A stretch of DNA of 64,000 nt, from NCBI GenBank assembly GCA_022478985.1, contig JAKSZP010017358.1, positions 1 to 64,000 on the forward strand, written 5' to 3'. This stretch comes from Massospora cicadina. Its lineage: Eukaryota > Entomophthoromycota > Entomophthoromycetes > Entomophthorales > Entomophthoraceae. This document shows positions 54,483 to 64,000 of the stretch, piece by piece. The notes under the pieces were generated by a model that was not told the DNA's origin, did no database searches, and saw nothing but the letters and a program-made list of their open reading frames with translations. Each line of letters opens with the position of its first letter. The stretch's first letter is position 1. The position numbers were made by a program, and so were the translations under genes.

Positions 54483-55884
54483 ATGTCGCATCCAGGTTTC
54501 TTTGATATGGAATCTGCACGACACGCTGGGGCCATTGCATATGAGGAATTGAAATTTGCATTGGACACTGTGCTCAAAAAACAAGATTAACTTCTCCAGA
54601 AAGTTTGCAGTTATAAGCTGCCGCCATTTGACCATGAAGGAGATATTCATGGGTTCTTTCAACAATTTTAGTTTGCAACTGAAGGAGCCTCAGACCAGCA
54701 AAGGGCGAAACTGTTGATCTCAACCTTGAATGTCAGAAATGCTTATCAAGTCATTTGTTACCTTCCAGATAGTTCCTTTACATACCAAGAAGTTAAGAAG
54801 ATGGTGCTGCAGTTGTTTGGAGGAACTGAAAAGGTTTCGCAGCAGAAAGCCAAGTTCATGACCATTAGTTTCATCAAATTGAGACCCTCACCGCATTTGC
54901 TGAACGTTTTATGGTGGAAGCCCATGTGTTGATTGGGGCAGGGATTTTGTCTGAAGTTGATGTGTGCATTGTAATGTCCTCTGCGGTGAAGCCATACCCT
55001 GAGCTTTACAATGTCATGGCCCCATTGTTAGAGGACAATGTACCTCTTCTTAAACTTGTTCAGTTTGTTTGTCAATTAGCTGTAACTTTCCCTCCACCCA
55101 ATACAGAACAGATTCACACAGTCACCGTGGCCAACCCTAATCATGTGGGGGGAATCAACCAGTCAGTGCAGGTTCTACCAGGTTACTCACTGAAATCTGA
55201 CATCTGTCCCATAACTTTCAATCACAATTGACCAACTATCACTTCTGGCCCTAAATACGATGATCAACAGCAGGCGCTCTACCAATGTGGGTCTATTTAC
55301 GCCAATCATCTTCAGAATAACCTTCCGAGGGGGCCAACTTATATTAAGGACAGACGTAGGCCCTATGGAGTAAGTTGTTTAACTGCGGTTGCACTGGGCA
55401 CAGGGAACGATGGTGCCCCAATCGACAGATCCTTTTCTGTAAAGCAGGATCAAGATTATCAGGGAAAAGTCAGAGCAGAGTAGAGATGGGACTCTCTACT
55501 TCCTCTATCTCGAATTCATATGTCCCACCTGAATCTACTGTAGTAATTGAAGCAGAACCCTCCCAGTATGACTATACATTCCTCTACCAACAGCTGGGTG
55601 GGGGAGTAAAGGTGCTGACTCAAGCACAAGTCAAAGAAACGGCGGACATAGGGTTTCCAGAGCAGCCAAGGCCTTACGCTTGTCAAATGTTTGACCAAAG
55701 TCCATCAGATCAGCTAGGACCATTTGCAGATGCACTGTCTCTAAAAGGAGTAAAGATTCCCCATCTAGTGGACGCTATTATAACAGTGTACCCTACAGTT
55801 GGCGCGGGTACTATAAGTTTCCTGGGAAAACGTGAACCGCTGAATGTACACATAGTAAATAGCCAGCATTCATATTACTTGTAG
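54483..55884 (+). pseudogene. gag of element I (broken)
   Basis: Start ATG 54483 (MSHPGFFDMESARHAGAIAY). An early stop follows KKQD. Frame 54714-54932 gives LNVRNAYQVICYLPDSSFTY and MVLQLFGGTEKVSQQKAKFM. Frame 54911-55231 gives MVEAHVLIGAGILSEVDVCI. A CCHC knuckle at about 55376-55423 (NCGCTGHRERWC) has its first Cys shifted out of frame by a one-base loss. The linker 55390-55884 (169 aa) is open and ends with DAIITVYPTVGAGTISFLGK. Confidence 0.88.
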
Positions 55885-56680
55885 TGCACTTACTGTGACA
55901 TTGTGGTAGCCAAAACCCAAGTACAAGCTATAATTGATATGGGCACTCCTGTTAACATTGTCTTCATTAAGTTGGTGGCGAAGTTGTCTTTAAAACCTGA
56001 CATAGACCACTGGATGGTGTATGGGACTTCTGGAGCGGAAAACACAGTCTCTTAGGGAGCGTATAGCGCGCTTCCCTTGCGGTTTGGATCTGTTGTTGTT
56101 GTGGCTCCAGAGGTAGTATTACAAATAGCAACTATGATCTGTTGATTGGGACTGCTTTTATGAGACACTATGGGGCTGTTGTTGACATGATAGAAGAGAA
56201 CCTTGCTATTTTGGGATAGTGTATCCCAATTTATTTTACCTCCAGCAGAATTCTGAAGGGCTTGGTGCATCTGGGACAGATCAACCTTGCCTACAGCGAT
56301 GGGGTAATTTCAGTGCGCTATCATTGAGTAAAAGGGAAAACTTGGGTTCTTCCCCACCAAATATATTAATATCAGGGGCTACCGCTTAGAGCAGCTGGAG
56401 CTATATTCATTCCCTCTGGACATCAAGTAATAGTAGACACTGAGTTAGAAGTGGAAGTGCCAGCTGGGCTTTATGGGGAGATCATTGGGCCTTATCAGCA
56501 ATCACAATTTGAGCCCCACGTGGCTCCAGGCATCATACTTTCAGGCCAAGGTGAGATCAAGATATTGATAGCAAATCTTCAGACCAGACCACTCCAAATC
56601 CGCCGGCATCAGAATATAGCGTATTTACATCTGAACCTGCTTGAGGAGATCAACAAGGTTCACGAGTTTGGTTCCTTGGA
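55885..56680 (+). pseudogene. Protease and dUTPase-like domain of element I
   Basis: The retropepsin is at about 55885-56230: CTYCDIVVAKTQVQAIIDMG then TPVNIV, with DMG for DTG. The next domain, about 56380-56640 and open from 56451, reads GAIFIPSGHQVIVDTELEVE, then VPAGLYGEIIGPYQQS, then APGIILSGQGEIKILIANLQ and QNIAYLHL. This follows the dUTPase barrel order: IPPG, lvdTgl, vP.GlyG.I, GxI...GEIkvlI.N, I...IA.l. The RSG motif and the Asp of GxID are missing, so it is probably structural rather than catalytic. Confidence 0.82.
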
Positions 56681-56689
56681 TGAATTTGG

Positions 56690-58110
56690 TCTGCCCATCA
56701 AACCGCAGCCCAGTGTAATGGCAGTTGTGCCATGGGAGAATTTAATGGGGCTATCAGAAGATCAGAAGGATTGGGTGTAAGCTTTATTTAAAAAATATAA
56801 AGAGATTTTTGCGGTTGAAAATCATGATTTGGGGTGCGCTTGGGGGGTTGTTCATCAGCTGGATACTGTGGATCATCCCCCCATCAGGTCTCAGCCAATC
56901 CGCAGATCAAGGGCAGCTGAAGAAGTCATCACTGAGGAGATTGATAAGCTGCTAGAGCAGGTAAATCTCAAACCATTTAGGAGTCCATGTGCTTCGCCTG
57001 TCCTATTTGTTAAAAAGAAGGATGGTACTAACTGCATAGTAATTGACTACCAGAAGCTCAATAGTGTCGCCAAAAAAGACTTATACCCTCTGCCACAGAT
57101 TGATGATGCGCTGTATTAGCTAGGTGGAGCTCACTACTTCTTGGAAATGGACTTGATATCCAGTTATTGACAAATTGAGTTGCCCGCGGCAGAACAAGAA
57201 AAATGCGCCATAATCACATCCAAAGGGCTTTTCAACCAACTCGGATGCCACAAGGGCTATGTAATGCCTCAGCTACGTTCCAACGAGCAATGGACACCAT
57301 TCTGGGCGATCTGAAGCTGTCGTATGTACTTGTGTACCTTGATGATATTAATGTCTTCAGTCGCACGTTTACTGAACACCTTACCCATTTGAAAGAGGTA
57401 TTTCGCCAACTGGCTGAGGCCAATATTAAGATCAATCCCCATAAATTCCACTTCTTCAAGGATCAGCTGGTTATCTTGGTTTTGTGGTGGATGCGACTGG
57501 GCTAAGACCCCAACCTGCCATGGTGGAGGCTATCCATAAGATGACTAAGACAGTTAGTAAGTGGGACATTCAGGTGTTTTTGGGGATGGTGGGTTATTAC
57601 TGACGCTTCAATCCCAATTTCAGTTGCATTGGAGGTCCGCTGTTTGAGCTACTAAAGAAAGATGCCATGTTCAAATGGACAGAATGGCACCAATGTGCCT
57701 TTAATAAACTTCTAATGGCACTAATTGATGCGCCCATGTTGCGCTACCCTGATTTTGATAAGGATTTTATAGTGCAGACGGATGCATCACTTTCTGCTGT
57801 TGGGGCGGTCCTGTCTCAGAAGGACGATAAGGGGGAGGAGCACCCCGTGGCATACTGCATTTGCAGCTTGAATTGCCATGAACGAAATTACACAGTAACC
57901 TAGTGGGAGTGCTTAGCGGTGATTTATGTGTATAAGCAGTTTTGAGTTTAAATGCATGAAGTAAAGTTTAAGGTTGTAATGGATCATGCATTGTTGCGCT
58001 GGTTGCAGAACTTTAAAGAGCCTGAGGGGCAGCTAGCCCAATGGGCTCTTAAGCTGCAAGCTTACAACTTTGAAATTCTTTATCAACCAGGAGCAAAATA
58101 CCAAAACGCC
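56690..58110 (+). pseudogene. RT and RNase H of element I (broken)
   Basis: Frame 56829-57119 has [20 protein letters not shown] and [20 protein letters not shown] (fingers). Frame 57203-57505 has PQGLCNASATFQRAMDTILG and VLVYLDDINVFSRTFTEHLT, with YLDD at 57335-57346. Frame 57667-57903 has DKDFIVQTDASLSAVGAVLS, keeping the first RNase H Asp. Frame 57952-58215 has KVVMDHALLRWLQNFKEPEG and AKYQNANCLSRFPTIAV. Stops at SSY-stop-QI (CGA to TGA) and GYY-stop-RF, plus three frame changes, break it. Confidence 0.92.
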
Positions 58111-58114
58111 AATT

Positions 58115-59385
58115 GCTTATCAAGATTTCCAACAATTGCAGTTATGGCAGATTTAAGTGACATAATGTTTGACAAAATTCTCAGTAGAAAGTATGACAAC
58201 AACCCCCCCAAGTGATTAAAGCATTGAATGAAATGAAAACAAATACCTTCCAAAGGAATGGGGAACTGTACAAGCATCTAGCAATTCTACGGTGAGCTTT
58301 CTGTGACCCTCAGCAAGGCCAGGAATTATTATGAGTGCCCACAAGGCAGTTGGACATGGTGGGGTGCGCAAGACAATGGTGTTGTTGCGCCCTCAGTACT
58401 ATTGGGAAAGCATGAACTTTGATGTGCTCGAAACCATTTCCTGTTGCCATCAGTGCAAAGTGGAGAAGCCATTCTGCCATAAGACTTTGTATCAGTTAGT
58501 GAAACCACATTTTGCTTGGCATACAGTTTCCTTTGATATCGTGGTCCCTTGCCAACAGGAGCTAACTGGTGTAAGTACATTCTTGTGGCTATCGACCACT
58601 TGACCTGGTGGGTTGAAGTGAGGGCGATATGAGATTTGTGGGAAGTTACATTTGCCAAGTTCGTGAAGGAATGCATTATTCAGAGATACGGCTGCCCTCA
58701 GTTTATTCTCACTGATAATGGAACCAACTTCACCTCGCACATCCTCCCCAAACTGAATGAGCTTATGGGAATCCACGGGGTTCTGATGACCCCATACCAC
58801 CTCAAATCTAATGGAATCGTTGAACAGGTGAATGGGACTCTGGTGAACATCCTATGAAAATTAGTAATGGATTGACCTTCTGATTGGACCTCCCTCCTTT
58901 CCACTGCCATGTTCGCCTATAACATTAGTTATCACTCTATATGGGGAAGAGTCCTTTCCAATTACTATATGGCTGACACCCAGTTCTTCCAGCGTTACTT
59001 TACTCGTGTGTAGAAGACACCAGATGAATGGAACCCCACCGCTATCTGACTAACCTTGTGAACATTCTGATCAAATTGAAAACCAAAGCATATTTCTTCA
59101 GCTTAGCCAAAAAGATCAGGAATCAGGCCAATGATCAGGTACATCATAGCGGGTTGGCGCAGTTCAAGGAAGGCGATAGGGTTCTCTTCCATAACCAACA
59201 TGGGTTCAGGCCGAGATAATTGCTGGCCAGTATTTGGATTGGTCTGTTCAAAGTTATAGAAAAAAACTGGGTTCGACGCATATAACATCAAGGACCCTAC
59301 AAGTAGTCAGATCATTAACTGAGTACACAAAAATTTCCTCCAACCATACAAACAATATGAGTCTTACCGTACAGTCAAGGAGGGG
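58115..59385 (+). pseudogene. Integrase of element I with GPY/F-type tail
   Basis: The zinc-binding domain at 58331-58603 has SAHKAVGHGGVRKT and CCHQCKVEKPF. The core has the first Asp in VSFDIV (58535), the second in [11 protein letters not shown] (58714) and Glu in [10 protein letters not shown] (58822); the last two are 35 residues apart, the canonical D-35-E. There is a frameshift between the first two. The C-terminal part reads YLTNLVNILIKLKTKAYFFS, NQHGFRPR and LASIWIGLFKVIEKN, a GPY/F module with Leu for Pro. No chromodomain follows before the polypurine tract at about 59376-59389. Confidence 0.9.
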
Positions 59386-59389
59386 GTAA

Positions 59390-59947
59390 TGTCACAATTC
59401 TGATATGACTGGACAATAATTCGTGAGACATCTAGGGCGGATTGGGAAGAATCTGTGAACTTGATATCAGTTACAATTATTTGAGTGCCTTGAGATGAGG
59501 CTATATATGGGATATAACTGGTTTATTATTGGATCGCTGCTAAATAAGGTGATAGGGCAATGTCAATATTCTGCGAATACAAATTAAATAGCCTACAATT
59601 AGGGAGATAGAGAACTAAAGAATAACAAGCCAAAACGAGGAGAATTGGTGAAACAGAATAGTCCAAGCTATGAGAGAGGTATTTTCCAAAGCTGCTGTAT
59701 ATAAGCGAGATGGGCAATCTTGAGGGTAAGGTTGCTTTTAGTTGAAGAGTTAGCAGAACATCGATCTTTGCTATATTAAATATGTTAAATAAAGAAGAGT
59801 GTGGGAGTGGGTGCTCCATATTTATTTTAATTATATTCTAGATTTCCAGGGCGACAATCATCACATCGTTGGTTTTAATTGCTCAGTGGGTTGAACACTG
59901 TGCAAAAATCTTTGGTGTATTTCTTAAATACTGCCAATTTTATAACA
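59390..59947 (+). repeat. 3' LTR of element I
   Basis: 558 bp, partner of 53862-54423. It differs by scattered substitutions, roughly one in ten by eye in the first 150 bp. It is preceded by GGAGGGGGTAA. Confidence 0.93.
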
Positions 59948-61440
59948 ATGTAATTACACTGCGACACAGCAGAAGTGCTTAGTAGTAATATATGCATATA
60001 AACAGTTCTGGGCCTACCTTCATGGCGTTAACTTCAGAGTGGTCATGGATCATGCATCCTTGTGGTGGTTATAGAGCCTGTGAGAACCTGAAGGATGGCT
60101 TGCGCGATGGGCCCTGAAGCTACAAGCGTATGACTCAAAATTATACACTTACCAGGGGCGAAACACCAGATTTCAGACTGTCTCTCATGACTACCAACCG
60201 TCTCCATCATGGCAGATTTGGTGGACATAATGTATGAGAAGATGCTTATGGTCAAATATCACAATGAGCCGCCACATGTGATCAAAGTTTTGGATGGGTT
60301 ATGGCGGGATTCATTTCTGCACAATGGGGAGCTATATAAGCAGATTGGCGAATTGATGCTGAATTTCCCAAACCTTCCACTAGACCAGCAATTATTATGG
60401 ATGATCATAGAGCGGTAGGTCATAAAGTGGTGTGGAAAACACTGGAGTTCTTGCGACCCCATTACTATTTGGAGAGTATGTACTATGATGTGCTTGAGAT
60501 GCTTGCTTGTTTTCACCAGTGCCAAGTGGAGAAACCATTCCACAAGAAAACCAAATACCAGCTGGTTAAGCCTCTGTTCAAATGGCATACGCTTTTACTG
60601 GATATGGTGGGGCCTCTGCCAACTTGTGCGAACCTCTCAAAGTAAATAATAATAACCATTGATAATTTGACATGATGGGTGGAAGCCAGAGAGATCAATG
60701 ATTTAGGGCTGTCAAAACTGCCAAGTTCATTCTGAAGAGTGTCATACAGTGACACGGTTGTCTGCAATTTATCCTCATAGACAACAGATCCAAATTTCAC
60801 GTCACATATTCCTAAATTGAACAAGCTGATAGCAATCCGCGGGGTCGTGACTACACCATACCACCCTGTATCTAATGGAATGGGTGAATGGGTCAAAGGA
60901 ACATTTTAAATATTCTCTGCAAGCTTTTGAAGGATCAGCCCTCTGAATGGAGTACCCTCTTATCCACCACTGTCTTTGCATATAATATCAGTTACCACTC
61001 ATCAATAGGGAGGAGTCCCTTCCAATCGCTCTATGGTAGACATCTGGCTTTGCCTGCTCTGCTTTACTCCTGTGTGGAGAATACTGGCGTAGTAGAAACG
61101 CAGCATTATCTGACCCAATAATGGACGCTTTGATAAAATTACAGATGAAAGCTTATTCTACCAGCTTAGCTAAGAAGATTTAAGATCAGGAGGCTGACCA
61201 ATGCAGATGCAGCAGCCTCCCCCAGTTTGAGGTATAAGATCTTGTCTTGTTCCATAACCAACGTGGGTTTGGAAGAAGGAACAAGCTTGCTAGTATATGG
61301 ATCAAACCATTTGAGATTTTAGAGAAGACTGGCATCAACGCCTACACTATTAAGGAACCTGTGAGTGGTTGGATTATCAATTGAAGTACATGCAAAGTTC
61401 ATTTGGGAATACAAGCAATATGAGCTTATCATCTAATAAA
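59948..61440 (+). pseudogene. RNase H end and integrase of element G (broken)
   Basis: Continues G after element I. QQKCLVVIYAYKQFWAYLHG and VNFRVVMDHASLWWL complete RNase H. Frame 60209-60418 is the linker (MADLVDIMYEKMLMVKYHNE). 60397-60645 is the zinc-binding domain (CFHQCQVEKPFHKK) running into WHTLLLDMVGPLPT, with the first core Asp. The second core Asp region near 60780 is damaged (LIDNRSKFH). 60888-61121 is the late core (EWSTLLSTTVFAYNISYHSS, then IGRSPFQSLYGRHLALPALL). The C-terminal GPY/F tail is at 61130-61430 with NQRGFGRRNKLASIWIKPFE. No chromodomain. Confidence 0.88.
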
Positions 61441-61449
61441 GGGGGGCAA
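61441..61449 (+). other. Polypurine tract of element G
   Basis: GGGGGGCAA, preceded by AATAAA, directly before the 3' LTR. Confidence 0.75.
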
Positions 61450-61899
61450 TGTTGAGAGTTTGATATGACTAGACGATAAGTACATATTTGGTACATTGTG
61501 TAATATTGCTGAAGGGGAATTCAAACTTGGATAGTCGATTTGGAAAATAGAGTGAATTCCACTAGAGCCTCAATGATGAGGCAAAACCCTTAAAACATTG
61601 AGAATAAAGTGTTACTAAGCAGATTGCCAAAAATAGACAAAAGGATTGCAGAGAAATAGTTTAATGAGATAATGTAGGAGAGGTCTTATATAAAGAAAGA
61701 GGTAGTAAGGAAGAGTTTACAGAAGTAGCCGTTAGTTTTATATAAATTATTTTGGTATTATTAAGATAGCTCCTATTAATTACTTTATAATTATAATTGT
61801 CATTGACCAGCAATCCTCATATCGCTCATCCATTGCTCAATGGGTTTTACCCTATGCAACTAATTTGGCGGAATCAACCAAAGCTGCCAAAAGTTAACA
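61450..61899 (+). repeat. 3' LTR of element G
   Basis: 450 bp, TGTTGAGAG...GTTAACA, partner of 30155-30611. The pair differs more than the LTR pairs of H or I, which fits G being the oldest member of the nest. Right duplication CTCCC at 61900-61904. Confidence 0.9.
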
Positions 61900-61904
61900 C
61901 TCCC

Positions 61905-62348
61905 CACCTTCTGTAAGCTTGTGGACGATTACTTCCGCAATTATGGCTTGAATCTGTTGTATGTGCCACAGAAACCTGCAATCAACTTGTTATCAGACAA
62001 CCAGCCCCATATGGGCTGCATTCTTCTCACTTTATAATTTAAATAATTTGAATCTAAATCCAACACAACACAATATTAACGTACAAACATTAGAAGGGTT
62101 GTCGCCATCCCTGCCTCTCCATCTCATAAGGATCCCCAGTAAGACCAGTATTTGCCCCTACAACAAGCCAAAAAGTAGTAATAAGGACAACTGTAGGTCT
62201 TATTGGGGCAACTCTATGCGTGGGATAGGAAGGGAGGGCAACGACTTTAAGGTTCGTGGTTGGGTATTATTGTGCCTAATTATATCAAAATATTTAAATA
62301 TAAATAGAGTGGATTGCGACCCATATGGTCAGATTGACTGAAATACAG
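61905..62348. other. Right flank of element G, no recognisable gene
   Basis: The frame 61961-62341 (126 aa) is open but has no family resemblance. This DNA was contiguous with 30149 before G inserted. Confidence 0.4.
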
Positions 62349-62885
62349 TGTTGAAAGTTTCTATGGTGTGCGCAGTAAATTGTAAACATAATCGTTGAGA
62401 TAATTTTCCATTATCTTTGTTAGTTTTTTGGAGAAATGGCTTGATTCCACTGAATTGGTTTACACAGGGTATTAGCCACTGAGCAACTGAATCAGACAAT
62501 ATGGAGATCGCCAACTCTAATAAAACCTGATAAATAATAAATGGAGCAATCGCCTCTATCAAACTTTATTTAACTTCTAATAATCTCAGACTTATCTGCC
62601 AAACCTTCCAAAAGACCTCCTTTTCTCAACCTTTCACTCAGATTCTAACTCATCTTCCCAAGCCTAATGCATCCTCTGCTTGTTAATCTCCTATTCGCTT
62701 CATAAGAGTTTAGTCTATATCAAGGTTTTGGTGGAATTCCCTCAATTTGCTGAGCTATCACTACTTTGATCAATTCACTCTTCACCCATATAACATTACA
62801 TTTCAATATTGGAACTCGTCTTGACTCTAATTTCTGATCTGCCGGAAGGTATAGCATATCATCCATTCATATCCACATCTCAACA
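62349..62885 (-). repeat. 3' LTR of element J
   Basis: 537 bp with TG...CA ends. Placed by the adjacent polypurine tract. No partner copy is in the window. Confidence 0.8.
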
Positions 62886-62899
62886 TTACCCCCTTTGAC

Positions 62900-64000
62900 T
62901 GAATGATATGCTCTTATTGCTTATATGCTTTAAGGAACTTAACGTGAACTCAGTTGATAATCCAACCACCTGTGGGTTTCTTAATGGTATAGGCTTCCAT
63001 ACCAGTCTTCTCAATAATTTCAAACGGGTAGCCCAGATGTTAGAGAGCTTTTTCTTCCGCCCGAATCCGTGTTGGTCATGGAACAAGACATGATCTCCTA
63101 TGGCAAACAGGTGGAAGTCCACTACAACTCTTCTGGTCATCCGCCTGATCACAAATCTTCTTAGCCAAACTAATAGAATAAACTTCTTTTTTACTTTATC
63201 AGCGTTTCTGTTAAATTTGTCAAATATTGCTGTAGTAACACCCCACCAGTGTCCTCTACACACGAATAAAGCAGGGAAGGCAGGGCTGGATGCCTACAAT
63301 AGAGCAGCTGGAAAGGTATCTTGCCAGTGGATAAGTGATAGCTGATATTATATGCAAACAGCTGTAGGTAGGAGGGTACTCCATTCTGAGGGTTGATCCT
63401 TCACCAGCTTATGGATTATATTCATTAAAGTTCCGTTAACCCATACCACCATTCCATTCAATTCCAGATGGTAGGGTCTAGTCAAACTTCCATAATCGCC
63501 ATTAACTTGTTTAACTTGGGCAAGATGTGAGAGGTGAAATTGGTTCTGTTGTCCATTAAGATGAACTGCGGGCAGCCATGTCACTGTATAATGCACTCCA
63601 TAATAAACTTAGCTGTAGTGACCACTCCTAAGTCATTAATTGCACTGGCCTCCACCCATCTCATCAAATGATCAATGGCTACAATTATTTACTTAGATCA
63701 GCTCGCGCCAGTTGGCAAAGGTCCCACTACATCAAGTGAAACGGTATGCCTGGCGAACCAAAGCTTAACCAGCTTGTATGTGGTTTTCTTGTGGAAAGGT
63801 TTCTCCACTTGACACTGATGGAAAAAGCTTACCGTTTCCACACACATCAAAATGCATGCTCTCCCAATAGTAGTGGGGTCATAAAAACTCCAACGTTTTC
63901 CGCAATCCTTCATGTCCTACCGCCAGATGGGCATTTATAATAATTGCAGGTCTGTTGGAAGGTTAAGGGAAACTCAGCGTCAAGTCTTCAATTCGCTTAA
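62900..64000 (-). pseudogene. Integrase of element J (broken, partial)
   Basis: Minus-strand frame 62886-63263 gives the C-terminal part (HLFAIGDHVLFHDQHGFGRK, then KKLSNIWATRLKLLRRL, the GPY/F-like strand). Frame 63348-63596 gives late core sequence (YHLELNGMVVWVNGTLMNII, with Val or Trp where the catalytic Glu is expected, then DQPSEWSTLLPTAV). Frame 63698-63913 gives the zinc-binding and early core region (FFHQCQVEKPFHKKTTYKLV, then SLDVVGPLPTGAS with the first Asp). There are stops between all blocks. Confidence 0.85.

Larger units (their letters stand above)
53862..59947 (+). mobile_element. Ty3/gypsy element I, nested in G, same family as A
   Basis: 6086-bp element with LTRs at 53862-54423 and 59390-59947 (TGTCAC...TATAACA). 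The pentamers next to it, ACATA and ATGTA, agree at only three of five bases. Its placement is nevertheless fixed by the interruption of G RNase H codons. It carries a complete set of domains in order and the clearest copy of the family architecture, though with many stops and shifts. Confidence 0.93.
30155..61899 (+). mobile_element. Ty3/gypsy element G, spread over 31.7 kb by nested insertions
   Basis: Host element of the nest. LTRs at 30155-30611 and 61450-61899 align along their length. Perfect 5-bp duplications CTCCC flank it at 30150-30154 and 61900-61904. Its own pieces are 30155-32105, 46208-46335, 51902-53861 and 59948-61899, about 6 kb in total. Read in order they run gag, protease, dUTPase-like, RT, RNase H, integrase, so the pieces were once continuous. 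Elements E, H and I interrupt it. It is the same architecture as A and I, with different LTRs. Confidence 0.92.
62349..64000 (-). mobile_element. Ty3/gypsy element J, 3' part only (runs off the window)
   Basis: The minus-strand 3' LTR is 62349-62885 (TGTTGAGA...CTTTCAACA). A polypurine tract, AAAGGGGGTAA, follows at 62886-62897, then integrase. The U5 motif is at 62461-62487. The LTR sequence differs from those of A, E and G, but the integrase wording and tract are of the same group. The 5' part lies beyond 64000. Confidence 0.88.

Noticed and set aside
53857..59952. A clean 5-bp target duplication for element I
   Set aside because: ACATA and ATGTA agree at only three of five positions. The insertion is supported by the split G reading frame instead.
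30155..61899. An envelope gene, which would make any element retrovirus-like
   Set aside because: In all of A, E, G, I and H the integrase end runs directly into the polypurine tract, leaving no room for a further gene.
1..64000. CRISPR array, bacterial operons, or ribosome binding sites
   Set aside because: No short regularly spaced direct repeats with unique spacers, no operon-like gene runs, and the element types are eukaryotic.

Overview
This window is eukaryotic and, as far as I can see, contains no intact host gene. Almost all of it is old transposable elements stacked inside one another. The mix is two kinds of Ty3/gypsy LTR retrotransposon (chromodomain chromoviruses, and a GPY/F type with a dUTPase-like domain), LINEs, a tRNA-headed SINE, and many stops and frameshifts. 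The base composition is AT-rich. This points to a large repeat-rich genome, most plausibly a fungus such as a rust-like basidiomycete. That assignment is an inference from element types, not from any host gene.

Layout. 1-1325: decayed RT of a chromovirus-like element. 1330-2213: an LTR-like block carrying four ~123-bp tandem repeats. 2398-8973: gypsy element A (minus strand), with both LTRs, a perfect 5-bp target duplication CTGCT, and a 484-bp solo LTR that landed in its primer binding site. 9143-11199: RNase H, integrase and chromodomain of a plus-strand chromovirus. 11560-16440: a second, more decayed plus-strand gypsy element (C). 16587-18478: a 1.9-kb LINE-derived insertion with target duplication. 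18997-26303: gypsy element F (minus), carrying a SINE with a perfect 17-bp duplication, a ~32-bp retro-insertion and a collagen-like segment in gag. 26700-27700: gag remnant K. 27766-28018: truncated LINE end. 28020-30149: no recognisable gene.

30155-61899 is one gypsy element (G, plus strand, about 6 kb of its own sequence) flanked by perfect CTCCC duplications and spread over 31.7 kb by three later insertions. These are E (32106-46207, minus, CCAGT duplications), H (46336-51901, minus chromovirus, GATTA duplications) and I (53862-59947, plus). E in turn holds a 5.3-kb LINE (38915-44189, 13-bp duplication) and a ~2.7-kb block of uncertain origin (about 32665-35362). 62349-64000 is the 3' part of a further minus-strand element, J.

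How the genes work together: each element originally encoded gag, protease, reverse transcriptase, RNase H and integrase between LTRs, which supply promoter and poly(A) signals. Elements A, E, G and I share one architecture (gag with CCHC knuckle - protease - dUTPase-like barrel - RT - RNase H - integrase with GPY/F tail) and a common primer-binding-site sequence. H and the element at 9-11 kb instead end in a chromodomain. None of the copies seen here looks able to make a full polyprotein.
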